Positions 38,044 through 47,209 of a stretch of 64,000 nt of DNA are shown piece after piece. A program made the position numbers and the translations under genes. The notes beneath the pieces are model-generated. The model saw only the letters and a program-made list of their open reading frames with translations, ran no database searches and was not told where the DNA came from. Each line of letters begins with the position of its first letter. Position 1 is the first letter of the stretch. The stretch comes from Kiritimatiellia bacterium (GTDB taxonomy: Bacteria > Verrucomicrobiota > Kiritimatiellia > PWTM01): assembly GCA_026417735.1 (NCBI GenBank), contig JAOACR010000020.1, forward strand, positions 148,595-212,594, written 5' to 3'.

Positions 38044-39099
38044 ATGAAGCGACTGCAGATCGGACAAGCCGCCGCTGCGGCAGTCTGCCTGGTGGGTGCT
38101 CTCCTCGCTGAGGCTCAAACCCCCCTCGTGAACGCCCCCCCCGGCGACGCGGGCCGGGTCAATCTGATGGTGGTCGCCGGAAGCTCGAATGTCTCTCCCG
38201 CTGAGTCGCCAGCCTCGCGCGTGGATCCAAACACGGTGTCCTCACTGTACGCGGGCGTGGGCAGTGTCCGGGTGCAGGTGGGTGCCAACACTTACATCGG
38301 AACTGGGACGCCGTTGACACCCACCCACATTCTCACCGCTGCCCACGTGCTCGACATCGACGGGAACGGCACGCCCGATACGACCCCCTCCAATGTGCAG
38401 TTCTGGCTGAATTACGGGGGCAGCCCCAGTCACATCGTCACCGCCTCCGCCCTGCACCTGCACCCGGCCTACAACGGCCACATGGTCAATCTCAACGACG
38501 ACCTCGCGATCATTCAGTTGTCCTCCCCCTTGCCGGCCGGTGTGCCTACCTACGATATCGTGCGAACCTCGCTGGTCTATCAGACGGCCATCACCGTTGT
38601 CGGTTATGGCTGGTCCGGCTACGGCAACATCGGATACACGGTGGCCCCCAGCTACGTGGTGAAGCGCGCCGGCACCAACTTTGTCGACGGCGTCTGGAGC
38701 TGGGATGACGAAGGCACCAACACGGTGTTCGAAGTCTGGTATGGTGATTTCGACTGGCCAAACGGCGTGAATACCGGTTTCGTCGGCGGCGTCACCGTTG
38801 GCAACCGTCTGGAAACCACCTTCGGCGGCGGAGACTCCGGCGGCCCCGGCTTCATCTGGGACGGCACCATCCCGAAGATCGTCAGTGTGAACACCTTCAC
38901 CTTCAGCATGGGCACCACCAACGCCCCCACCTTCGGCTCCGGCCTGGGCGGCATTCACATCCCCGCATACTCCAATTGGATCGACAACGTCGCGGGAATC
39001 CCGGAACCGCAGACGATACTGCTCTCATTGCTCGGTACAGCCGCCGCGCTCGCCGTTCGCCGTTTTCGCGAGCGGGCAGAGGATCCGCCGTACCGCTGA
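38044..39099 (+). CDS. Trypsin-like serine protease with PEP-CTERM sorting signal
   Basis: 351 residues; the start at 38044 follows an excellent Shine-Dalgarno (GGAGGTGATC). There is a signal peptide (AAAAAVCLVGALLAEAQ), a trypsin-like domain with His in LTAAHVLD, Asp in LNDDLAIIQL and Ser in GGGDSGGPGF, and a C-terminal PEP-CTERM tail: IPEPQTILLS, a hydrophobic helix and the basic RRFRERA. Such proteins are processed by exosortase and delivered to the surface or matrix. No exosortase gene is in the window. Codon and composition are less GC-rich than neighbours. Confidence 0.88.
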   Translation: MKRLQIGQAAAAAVCLVGALLAEAQTPLVNAPPGDAGRVNLMVVAGSSNVSPAESPASRVDPNTVSSLYAGVGSVRVQVGANTYIGTGTPLTPTHILTAAHVLDIDGNGTPDTTPSNVQFWLNYGGSPSHIVTASALHLHPAYNGHMVNLNDDLAIIQLSSPLPAGVPTYDIVRTSLVYQTAITVVGYGWSGYGNIGYTVAPSYVVKRAGTNFVDGVWSWDDEGTNTVFEVWYGDFDWPNGVNTGFVGGVTVGNRLETTFGGGDSGGPGFIWDGTIPKIVSVNTFTFSMGTTNAPTFGSGLGGIHIPAYSNWIDNVAGIPEPQTILLSLLGTAAALAVRRFRERAEDPPYR

Positions 39100-39161
39100 T
39101 CGGCGCGCCTGCAGCCCGCAATCCTCGCCGGGCCGGCGGACGGCGAACTTCGCGGTTGCGC

Positions 39162-39191
39162 TTGTCCATCCACCGCAGCCAACCGTAGGAT
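39162..39191 (+). promoter_or_regulatory. Promoter of the exonuclease gene, apparently leaderless
   Basis: TTGTCC (39162-39167), 18 nt, TAGGAT (39186-39191); the ATG at 39198 follows after 6 nt. Confidence 0.5.
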
Positions 39192-39197
39192 GAAACC

Positions 39198-39998
39198 ATG
39201 TTTCCTCTCCGGCTCGAGCGCGCGCTCGTCGTGTTCGACATCGAAGCGACCGGCACCGACCCCGGCAGCGACCGCATCATTGACCTCGCCGTGATTCGCC
39301 TGGAGCCGGACGGCTCGCGTTCGGCACGGGAGTTTCGCTTCCATCCCGGCATACCGATTCCCCCGGCCGCAACCGCGGTGCACGGGATTCGTGACGAAGA
39401 CGTCCGGAACTGCCCGCCGTTCGAACAACGCGCTGAAGAGGTTGAGCGCTGGTTCCGCGATGCAGACCTCGCCGGCTTCAACATCGCCCGCTTCGACGTC
39501 CCCCTCTTGCGGGCCGAGTTCCGGCGCGCGAACCGGCAGTTCTCCCTCGAAGGGCGTCGATTGGTAGACGCCCAGCGCATCTTCCACATGAAGGAACCGC
39601 GGACGCTGTCTGCAGCGGCCCGCTTCTACGTCGGCGTCGAACACGTCGGCGCGCATGGCGCGCTGGCCGACGCCGAGATGACATTGCGCGTCCTCGAGCG
39701 ACAGATCGAACGCTACGAGGATCTGCCCCGGGAGGTCCCCGCTCTGAGCGAATGGTGTTTTCCCACCAACACCGACGCGGCGGACCTCGAAGGCAAGCTG
39801 CGCTGGACCCCCGAAGGCGAACTAGTTCTGACGTTCGGTCGCTTCAAGGGCCGGACCTTGCGTGAGCTGGCCAATGACTCTTCCGGCCCCGGAAGAGACT
39901 ATCTCAAGTGGATGTTGCGCCAGGAGTTCGCGCCGGACGTGAGGGCGTGGGTGCAGGACGCTCTCGAAGGAAGGGCTCCGCGCCGAACACCGCCGTAG
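39198..39998 (+). CDS. DnaQ-like DEDDh 3'-5' exonuclease
   Basis: 266 residues. The three exonuclease motifs are in order: ExoI VVFDIEATGTDPGSD, ExoII FNIARFDVPLLR, and ExoIII HGALADAEMTL (HxxxD, the DEDDh type). After residue about 205 there is a second small domain (LTFGRFKGRTLREL with DYLKWMLRQEF) resembling the tail found in ExoX-type enzymes. It probably acts in repair or DNA turnover rather than as polymerase III epsilon. The ATG sits 6 nt after a -10 box. Confidence 0.85.
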   Translation: MFPLRLERALVVFDIEATGTDPGSDRIIDLAVIRLEPDGSRSAREFRFHPGIPIPPAATAVHGIRDEDVRNCPPFEQRAEEVERWFRDADLAGFNIARFDVPLLRAEFRRANRQFSLEGRRLVDAQRIFHMKEPRTLSAAARFYVGVEHVGAHGALADAEMTLRVLERQIERYEDLPREVPALSEWCFPTNTDAADLEGKLRWTPEGELVLTFGRFKGRTLRELANDSSGPGRDYLKWMLRQEFAPDVRAWVQDALEGRAPRRTPP

Positions 39999-40107
39999 CT
40001 CTCGCACCTATCCGCCTGATCGGACTCCGCCAGCCGTGGCCGCCCCAATGCAAACTGCGGAGAAACGAAGGGTTGGGCCAGTGTCACCGCGAAGCGAAGA
40101 GCGAGCG

Positions 40108-41493
40108 ATGCCTGCGGCAGTGAAGTCGCCGCCTCCAGCGGGCTCGCGGCCGCCCCGCCACGTCCCCACCCCGCTGATGGTGATGGTCACAGTCGCGGCC
40201 GCTGGGTTGGGATTCGCGGTTGGGCGCTGGTGGCCTCCGCGGACGCCGGAGGTACCCAGGGGGAACGTTCCCGCGACCTCTTCGTCCACGCCCTCTCACG
40301 AACAGCGCCCCCTGCTTCTTCCACGCCCCACGGCGCCGCCCGCTCCAACGCAGACCGACGCGACAGCCCCAGCGCAAAACTCCCCCAGTACCACCGAAAA
40401 CCGCGCAGAGATCTCCCCCGCATTGGACGTTTTTTTCCGGCGAGCGGTCGCCGCGCCGGAAGAGGGCGTGGGCCCGACATATGCGGGCGCGGCCGCGCAC
40501 CTCACGGAAGAAGAGGTCCGCATCGCGCTTGGCGCGGTCGAACGATGGCCCGCCGGCCCGCGCCGCAGCGGCGCGGAAAACCTGCTGGCGCGGCGCTGGG
40601 GACAGCTTGACCCCGCCGCCGCGCTCGCGTGGGCTGCCAGCGTCAGCGAGCCGATTCGCCGACACGAGCTGCGGCGCCAGGTGATGCTCGGATGGGCCTC
40701 GGTCGATCCCTCCGCAGCCTTCGCTCATGTCAGTGCCGGTGCGGACGGCACCGCCCCCCCTCACCGATTGCGCGAAGTCTTCGAGGGCGCGATGCAGGCG
40801 GAGACGCACACCGCTCTCCGGTTCGCCGCGCAGCTCGATCCATCGCGTTTCGGCGGCGAGGCCGGTTCGATCATCTGGACCGTCTTCGGCCGCGATCCCG
40901 CCGCCACTGTCGCCTTCGTGGAAGCGCTGCCGGACGGCGATCTGCGACAGTTGGCGGTGGACCGCGTGATCGACCACTGGGCACGATACGACCCGCTCGG
41001 CGCACGGGCATGGATGGAACGACTCGGAGCCTCGGGCCAGACCCTCTCGGCGAGAATCGAGCTGGGCGAATCCTGGGCACGAGTGGATCCGGCCGGAGCG
41101 GTCGGATGGTTCCTGGATCTTCCGGCCGAGCAACAGGACGGCCGAATTTTGGACCGCATTCTGCATCGCTGGCTGCAGTACGACCCCGACGCGTGCATCA
41201 CATGGCTTCGGGAGCAACCACCCTCGCCGCTGCTCGACCGCGTGCGCGCTGAGCGGGCGGTGTCCCTGGCCCGCCGCGACATCGCGGAAGGGCTGGCATG
41301 GGTACCGCTCATCACCGACCCCCGACGCCGCGCGGCAGCGGAGGAACAGATCGTCTGGGATTGGTACCGCCGCGACCGCGCGGCCGCGGTGGAGTATGCG
41401 CAGCGCAGTGGAACATTGCCGGATGCGGCCCGGCAACGCCTGATCGAGCGTGCACGGCGCGATGCGGAGCGAGAGGCCGCGACGCGTCAGTGA
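40108..41493 (+). CDS. Membrane-anchored protein of tandem 32-residue helical repeats
   Basis: 461 residues from the ATG at 40108; GTG 40036 and ATG 40048 are alternative starts in the same frame. An N-terminal anchor (PLMVMVTVAAAGLGFAVG) is followed by a Pro/Thr-rich linker of about 60 residues, then at least seven tandem repeats that start with DPxxAxxW/F (DPAAALAWAASV, DPAATVAFVEAL, DPLGARAWMERL, DPAGAVGWFLDL, DPDACITWLREQ) at an exact 32-residue spacing. This is a TPR/Sel1-like helical array exposed to the periplasm. Partner unknown. Confidence 0.65.
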   Translation: MPAAVKSPPPAGSRPPRHVPTPLMVMVTVAAAGLGFAVGRWWPPRTPEVPRGNVPATSSSTPSHEQRPLLLPRPTAPPAPTQTDATAPAQNSPSTTENRAEISPALDVFFRRAVAAPEEGVGPTYAGAAAHLTEEEVRIALGAVERWPAGPRRSGAENLLARRWGQLDPAAALAWAASVSEPIRRHELRRQVMLGWASVDPSAAFAHVSAGADGTAPPHRLREVFEGAMQAETHTALRFAAQLDPSRFGGEAGSIIWTVFGRDPAATVAFVEALPDGDLRQLAVDRVIDHWARYDPLGARAWMERLGASGQTLSARIELGESWARVDPAGAVGWFLDLPAEQQDGRILDRILHRWLQYDPDACITWLREQPPSPLLDRVRAERAVSLARRDIAEGLAWVPLITDPRRRAAAEEQIVWDWYRRDRAAAVEYAQRSGTLPDAARQRLIERARRDAEREAATRQ

Positions 41494-43397
41494 GCGCGCG
41501 CGGGGGGGGCAGCGGCAACCTCCTGCTCGCCGAACCGCATCAAACGGCCGCTGTTGAACACCACCATCAGCGAACCGACGTTGTGCAATAGCGCCGCGGC
41601 GATCGGCGGGACACCGCCGGCGGCCGCCAGCGCCATGCCGCCAACGATAAAAACCACCCCGACACCGATGTTCTGCGCGACGACTCGTGTCGCGTATCGT
41701 GACAATTCGATCAGCCGCGGCACCCGTCGAAGGTCATCGGCCATCAGCGCGATGTCCGCGGTGTGAAGCGCGACGTCGCTGCCCGCCGCTCCCATCGCAA
41801 TACCGGTGTCGCCCGCGGCCAGCGCGGGTGCGTCGTTCACCCCATCCCCCACCACCGCCACACGGCGGCCTTCGGCGCGCAACCGGCTCACAAACTCGAC
41901 CTTCGCCGCCGGCAGACAACCGGCGCGGTACTCTGAACACTCGATCGCCTCAGCCACCTTGCGCGCCGCCCGCTCCCGGTCGCCAGTGACCATCGCAATT
42001 CGCTGAATGTTGAGTTCGCGCAACCGGCGGACCGCCTCTCGCGCGCCCGGCCGCAGCCGGTCCTCCAACCCGATCCACCCCAAGTAACGCCCGTCTACCG
42101 CAACGTGCACCACGCTGAGATGACCGGCCGCGGCCTGCTCGCCGTCAGCCGCCGCCACCACCCCCGCATCGCACAGCCACTCCGCGCGGCCGCACATGAT
42201 CGACCGCCCCTCCACCCGCGCCCGCACACCGCGCCCGGCCTCCTCCATACACTCCTCCGGTTCCCGCACGGCGACGCCCGCCTCGCGCGCCAGCCGTGCG
42301 ATCGCCACCGCCACCGGATGCTGGCTGCCGCGCTCCGCGGCCGCGGCCGCCGCCAGCAGCTCCGACGGCGCCACCCCCTCCGCCGGCGCCAACCGCACCA
42401 CCTCCGGTTCGCCGGCCGTGAGCGTGCCCGTCTTGTCGAACACCACCGCATCGGTCCGGCCCACCGCCTCGAGATGCACGACGTTCCTCACCAGAATGCC
42501 GGACCGTGCCGCCGCGGCGAGCGCGGCAACCATCGCGGTCGGTGTCGCCAGCACCAGCGCACACGGACACGCAAACACCAGCATCGCCACCACCCGGTCC
42601 CAGTCGTCCGTGAAAAACCACGTCACCGCGGCCAGCGCCAGCACCAGCGGCGTGTAGTGACCCACGTAGCGGTCAATCAACATCGCGAAGGGCAGCCGCG
42701 TCCGCTCAGCCTGAAGGATCATCTCGCGCACCCGCCCCAGCGTCGTGTCCGGACCGACCCGCGTCACCTCGATCTCGACCGCGCCGGTGAGATTCTGCGT
42801 GCCGGCAAACACCTCGTCGCCGTCCGCCTTGTCCGCCGGCAACGGCTCGCCGGTGATCGTGGCCTCCTGAATCGCCGTCCGGCCCGCGATGATCCGCCCG
42901 TCCGCCGGCACCAGATCACCCGGACGCAACAGCACACGGTCGCCCGGCCGCAGCTCATGCGCGGGCACCTCCTCCTCACCGCCCTCCGGGCGGCGCCGCC
43001 GCGCGGTGGTCGGCGTCAGTCGCACCAGTCCCTCGATCGCACGGTGCGCGCCGACCGCGGTCCGGGTCTCGATCACGGTAGATAGCAGCATGAGCAGCGC
43101 GATCACCCCGGCTGATTTCGGATCCCCGCGGGCCAGCGCCGCGAGCACCGCGATCGCAACCAGCCCATCCAGATGCACATGCCCGGCACGCAGGTCCGCG
43201 GCAGCGGTCCGCAGAATCGGCAGCGCGAGCATCACCGCACCCACCGCGGCAGCGACCTCGGCCGCCGCCGCACTGGGGGGGTGGATCGCCGGCGCCAGAT
43301 AGCCCGTTCCGACAAACGCGGCGGCCACAATCACCCAGCCCAGTAGACCGCGGCCGGCGCCGCCGCCGTCGGCTCGCTCTCTATGGGACGTCTGCAT
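41487..43397 (-). CDS. P1B-type heavy-metal translocating ATPase
   Basis: 636 residues from the ATG at 43397; the frame continues to 43475, but that would overlap the SPFH gene further. Motifs: TITGEPLPADK (actuator), the metal-binding ACPCALVLATPTAM in helix 6, VFDKTGTLTAGE (phosphorylated Asp), HPVAVAI (HP motif) and VGDGVNDAPALAAGD. There is no N-terminal cysteine HMA domain. The last helix region LLHNVGSLMVVFNSGRLM does not let me assign Cu or Zn/Cd. It overlaps the third SPFH gene by 17 bases. Confidence 0.88.
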   Translation of the reverse strand: MQTSHRERADGGGAGRGLLGWVIVAAAFVGTGYLAPAIHPPSAAAAEVAAAVGAVMLALPILRTAAADLRAGHVHLDGLVAIAVLAALARGDPKSAGVIALLMLLSTVIETRTAVGAHRAIEGLVRLTPTTARRRRPEGGEEEVPAHELRPGDRVLLRPGDLVPADGRIIAGRTAIQEATITGEPLPADKADGDEVFAGTQNLTGAVEIEVTRVGPDTTLGRVREMILQAERTRLPFAMLIDRYVGHYTPLVLALAAVTWFFTDDWDRVVAMLVFACPCALVLATPTAMVAALAAAARSGILVRNVVHLEAVGRTDAVVFDKTGTLTAGEPEVVRLAPAEGVAPSELLAAAAAAERGSQHPVAVAIARLAREAGVAVREPEECMEEAGRGVRARVEGRSIMCGRAEWLCDAGVVAAADGEQAAAGHLSVVHVAVDGRYLGWIGLEDRLRPGAREAVRRLRELNIQRIAMVTGDRERAARKVAEAIECSEYRAGCLPAAKVEFVSRLRAEGRRVAVVGDGVNDAPALAAGDTGIAMGAAGSDVALHTADIALMADDLRRVPRLIELSRYATRVVAQNIGVGVVFIVGGMALAAAGGVPPIAAALLHNVGSLMVVFNSGRLMRFGEQEVAAAPPARAH

Positions 43398-44397
43398 GGT
43401 CCTCCGCGCCCGGCAGTTCCGGCGCCAGCCAAAGTCGGAGCTCCTGCGAACCGTCGGTCCGGGGCCGCAACACATAGATCTCCGCGACGGCCGCCAGAGC
43501 GCGCCGAACGCTGTCCTGCCACAGGGCGGTCAACACCACTTCCCGGTTCTCCTTCACCCGGGGCAGCAACTGCCGGAACACCGCCGCGTCTGCGCGGATC
43601 GCAGCCAGCTCGCGGTCACGCGCGGCCGCCGCCGCCGCACGGCGACGCGCCGCCTCCGCAGCGGCCTCGTGGACAAGCCGGGCCGCGCTGCGCCGCGCTT
43701 CTTCCACCCTCGACGCCCGCTCCTGCGCCGCCCGCGTCACATCGTCAAATGCCGCCGCCACTGCCGCGGGGGGCCCCAGCTCAACGGCCTCCACCCGCTC
43801 GATTCGAACACCGATGCGCCGCGCGGCGACCCTTCGCGCAACCTCCTCCTCGATCCGGCCGCGCAGCGTCTCGATGCGGGTCCGCAGCACCGCATCCAAC
43901 TCCATGCCCGCCGTCGCGCGCACGACCGCGGCCTTCAGCTCATTCGAGATCACCGCGGTCGGCGATTGCGCCGCGGTCACCCACATCACCGGATCCTCGA
44001 TCAAATACCACGCGGTCCACCTCGAGCGGATCAGGTTCGCTCGCGCAGTGAGCACGCCGTCGCGCCAGAGCTCTTCGTCGGCGCGGCGAGCATCCTCCGC
44101 GATGGGCGGCGTGCCGATCGTCAGCGGCCGCGGCCGCGCCGCTTCCAGTCGGATCACTTCCGCAAACGGCCGGGGCAGCGTCCAGTGCGCGCCCGGCCCC
44201 CAGGTGTCCCCGCGGACCCGGCCGAACAGCCGAACCACCGCGCGCTCGTGCGGCTGAATGAAATGCAACCCGGAGGCCGCATACAGCGGCAGCAGCGCGA
44301 AGAGCACACCCCGAACGATCCGCGCAGCCAGCGCCAGCGCATCCGCCCACGGCGAGGCGCCCGCCGTTGTACCCACCCATGGCCCGGTCGCACTCAC
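43381..44397 (-). CDS. SPFH/Band 7 protein (third of three)
   Basis: 338 residues, GTG start at 44397 overlapping the previous stop (GTGA). One N-terminal helix (ARIVRGVLFALLPLYAASG) precedes an SPFH domain (QPHERAVVRLFGRVRGDTWG). This is followed by a long Ala/Arg/Glu coiled coil (residues about 215-275). It differs from the second SPFH protein, so it is not a recent duplicate. SPFH proteins build ring-like membrane microdomain scaffolds; HflK/C regulate FtsH. No ftsH gene is in the window. Confidence 0.75.
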   Translation of the reverse strand: MSATGPWVGTTAGASPWADALALAARIVRGVLFALLPLYAASGLHFIQPHERAVVRLFGRVRGDTWGPGAHWTLPRPFAEVIRLEAARPRPLTIGTPPIAEDARRADEELWRDGVLTARANLIRSRWTAWYLIEDPVMWVTAAQSPTAVISNELKAAVVRATAGMELDAVLRTRIETLRGRIEEEVARRVAARRIGVRIERVEAVELGPPAAVAAAFDDVTRAAQERASRVEEARRSAARLVHEAAAEAARRRAAAAAARDRELAAIRADAAVFRQLLPRVKENREVVLTALWQDSVRRALAAVAEIYVLRPRTDGSQELRLWLAPELPGAEDHADVP

Positions 44398-45326
44398 TTG
44401 CCCGAAGCCGGCGCGGCGGCGCCGGGCCGTGTCACAAACAGGTCGAACGGCGGCGTCTCGGTGCCGAGGATCACCGTCGCGCGGCGCCCGAGCGTCTGTT
44501 CAAACGCCTGAAGCTTACGGAGGAACAGAGCCAACTCTGGATCCTGCTCAAAAACGCGGTATGCGTCCGCGGCGGCCGCGTCACCCTCCGCGCGCAGTCG
44601 CAGCGCGTCCGCGTCGGCCTCGGCGAGCATCTGCTCCCGTCGCGACTCCGCCTCCGCGCGAAGCCGAGCCGCCTCCGCATCACCTTCCGCACGGTAGGTT
44701 TCTGCGAGCGCGGCGCGCTCCGCCCGCATACGCTCGTAAACCCGTTCCAGAATCGCGGGCGGCAGCCCCAGCGAGCGAACTCCGACCGCGGTCAACTCGA
44801 TTCCATACCGCTCCAGCGCCTCGGGCGCGGCGGCCGCTGCGATCTCGGACTCGATCGCTTCCAGCTTCAGCTCGGTCGGCTCCGGGTGGACCAACGCCTC
44901 AAACGCATGCCGTCCGATCACCGCGTTGCGCCAGTGACCAAGCAGCCCATTCAGGTTCCGCCGCGCGCGCTCAAACGTGCCCACCCGCTCCAGAAACTTC
45001 ACCGGTTCGGCAACGCGCCAGATCGCATACAGCGAAACCATCACCGGGCGCCCGTCCCGCGTCAAAGTCTGCTCCAACGCGCCTTCCCAAACCTGTGCCC
45101 GGGCATCGAAACGGTGCACCGTCTGCACCGGCCACGGCCATCGACGATGCAGCCCGGGACGAGTGAGTGGCGCCGACGCGACCCGGCCGAACGTCGTCAC
45201 CACTGCGACCTCACCCTCCCGCACGATCAGCAAGACCTGCGTCATCAGCAGCAGCACCGCCGCGCCGATCATCAGCACGGCGGTCAGCCGCTGCCCGCCC
45301 GGCCCAGTCGGTGCCGTCGCACTCAT
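44394..45326 (-). CDS. SPFH/Band 7 protein, HflC-like (second of three)
   Basis: 310 residues from the ATG at 45326, which overlaps the preceding stop (ATGA). A single N-terminal helix (LTAVLMIGAAVLLLMTQVLL) is followed by VREGEVAVVTTFGRVAS and PGLHRRWPWPVQTVHRFDAR, the standard opening of HflC. The coiled-coil tail contains ARLRAEAESRREQMLAEADA, very like HflC/prohibitin. It should pair with the HflK-like protein upstream. Confidence 0.82.
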   Translation of the reverse strand: MSATAPTGPGGQRLTAVLMIGAAVLLLMTQVLLIVREGEVAVVTTFGRVASAPLTRPGLHRRWPWPVQTVHRFDARAQVWEGALEQTLTRDGRPVMVSLYAIWRVAEPVKFLERVGTFERARRNLNGLLGHWRNAVIGRHAFEALVHPEPTELKLEAIESEIAAAAAPEALERYGIELTAVGVRSLGLPPAILERVYERMRAERAALAETYRAEGDAEAARLRAEAESRREQMLAEADADALRLRAEGDAAAADAYRVFEQDPELALFLRKLQAFEQTLGRRATVILGTETPPFDLFVTRPGAAAPASGK

Positions 45327-47209
45327 CGCACGACCTCCTCCGCCCGCACCCCCGCGGGCGAGCGGTTCGTCAGCACGCCGATGTCCCACAACACGGAGGA
45401 CACCTTCGGCTCCAGATTCAGCTGCACCACCTCGCGGCCCGCCGCCGCAGCGATCAGATAGAGTCGGGGCCGCTGCAGCGCGGCGACTACCGCGTCCAGC
45501 GCCGCGCGGCCGGCATATACCACCGGACTGGCGGCCGCAGCCGCCTGCCGCGCCCGAAACCGCTCCGCTTCAGCAGCCGCGACCACAGAACGGCGCCCGC
45601 GTTCCGCCATCGCCGCCAGCCGTCGGCCCTCGGCAGCAGCGCGGGCCACCGCCTCCATGCGGGCCGCCTCTCCCCGCGCCCGCAGCACCGCCGCCTCGCG
45701 TCGCTCCATCGCCGCCACGACATCCTCAAACGCCTCCGCCACCTCCACCGGCGGGTGAACGTCCCGCAGACCGACGAACGTCACCTCGATACCCAGATTC
45801 AGACGTCCCACTTCACGACGCAGCCGCTCCGCCACCGTGCGGCCAAACTCCGCCTGCCCCGCCCCCAGCACGTGCATCACATCCCGTCCCGCCAGCTCCG
45901 CGGTGACCGCGCGCGTCGCCACGGCTCTGATCGCCGCGTGCGGGTCCGCCGCACCATAGAGATACCGCACCACGTTCGTGATCCGGTATTCCACCGGGAT
46001 GTTCACCGCCAGCACCCCCACCGGCGCGGCCGCAGGCGCATTGGTCCCGGCCAGAGCGCGCGCGCCACTCAAAAAGAGGTCCTCCCGCCGATAGTGCGCG
46101 CGCGTCCACAGCATTTCAGCAATCCCCCCCTCGTCCCCCTCGTAGCCGATGGTCAGACGCTGCAGCCGTCGAACAGGCGCACGGCGAATCGTCTCGAAGG
46201 GCCAGGGCCAGGTCCAGTGCCACCCCGGCCCCACCAGGCCCTCGGGCTCCGGCAACGGCCGGCCCAGCCGCTCCCGCACGCCTTCCTCTTCCGGTCCGAG
46301 GATCGCCACGCCGCTCCATCCATACAGAACCGCCGCCTGAACGGCGACCAGCGGCGCCAGCGCACGCGCAATTCCTCGCGCCGCCCGCGTGCGGGAAAAC
46401 TCGAAACCGAACTGGTAGTCCACCGACTCCGCCGCGGCGCGCCACCATGAGGCCGGCGAAAGGATCCATCGAACGAAGGCACTCTCGTAGGGCGCCGACG
46501 GCGATTCGTCCGCTCGGCGGGGCCGGTAGAGCTCCAAGAGCGTCCGCACCCACTGCTCCGCGCCCAGCGCGCCGGTCCACACCGCCAGCACGCGCCAGCC
46601 CAGCACCGCCACCCGATCCAAGCCAGCCCAGTGCGCGAGCGCGGCGCCAGCGGCCATCCCCGCGCCGATCGCCGCCGCCCCAAGCACCACGCCCACACCC
46701 CGCAGCAGCGCAAGACCGGGCCCGGCCGCGGCCGACAGATAGTAGCGCGCCGCGACAAGCAACAGGAACGCCGCTCCGCTCTCCCGGCCGGCCGCCACCA
46801 GCCACCGGGATCCCTCTCCACCCTCACCGCCGGCCGGCAAACCCCGCCACCCCTGCACCGCACCAACCAACGCGACCGCCCCCAGCACCGGCGTCGCCCA
46901 CGGCACCACCCACCTCTCAAACACAGCGGCGCTCCGCGCAAAGCCGCCCGCGCCGGCGTCCGCAGCCGCAGGCGCAAACAGCGCCGCCTCCGGCCGCACG
47001 GCTGCCATCCGCAGCTCTTCCGCCTCCTCCCGCACCCGCCGCGCCAGATACAGCCGCACCGCAACCAGCGCGCAGGTTCCGACCGTCCAGAGGTAAAGGT
47101 ACAGCGTGGGCGGCCCCATCCCACCGCCGGCGGCCGGCGCCGACGCCGCTGCGGCCGCAAGACTCAACACCATCGCCGCCAACGCCGCGCGTTCGCCCGA
47201 CCGCTGCAT
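45323..47209 (-). CDS. Polytopic HflK-like SPFH protein (first of three)
   Basis: 628 residues; ATG at 47209 overlaps the permease stop (ATGA). The first 250 or so residues hold about five to six membrane segments (for example YLYLWTVGTCALVAVRLYLA and VVLGAAAIGAGMAAGAALAH), unlike normal HflK, which has one. The C-terminal half is HflK-like: WSGVAILGPEEEGVRERLG, VGPGWHWTWPWPFETIRR and VNIPVEYRITNVVRYLYG, then a coiled coil rich in Ala, Arg and Glu. This is a fusion of an integral membrane domain with an SPFH module. Confidence 0.75.
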   Translation of the reverse strand: MQRSGERAALAAMVLSLAAAAASAPAAGGGMGPPTLYLYLWTVGTCALVAVRLYLARRVREEAEELRMAAVRPEAALFAPAAADAGAGGFARSAAVFERWVVPWATPVLGAVALVGAVQGWRGLPAGGEGGEGSRWLVAAGRESGAAFLLLVAARYYLSAAAGPGLALLRGVGVVLGAAAIGAGMAAGAALAHWAGLDRVAVLGWRVLAVWTGALGAEQWVRTLLELYRPRRADESPSAPYESAFVRWILSPASWWRAAAESVDYQFGFEFSRTRAARGIARALAPLVAVQAAVLYGWSGVAILGPEEEGVRERLGRPLPEPEGLVGPGWHWTWPWPFETIRRAPVRRLQRLTIGYEGDEGGIAEMLWTRAHYRREDLFLSGARALAGTNAPAAAPVGVLAVNIPVEYRITNVVRYLYGAADPHAAIRAVATRAVTAELAGRDVMHVLGAGQAEFGRTVAERLRREVGRLNLGIEVTFVGLRDVHPPVEVAEAFEDVVAAMERREAAVLRARGEAARMEAVARAAAEGRRLAAMAERGRRSVVAAAEAERFRARQAAAAASPVVYAGRAALDAVVAALQRPRLYLIAAAAGREVVQLNLEPKVSSVLWDIGVLTNRSPAGVRAEEVVR

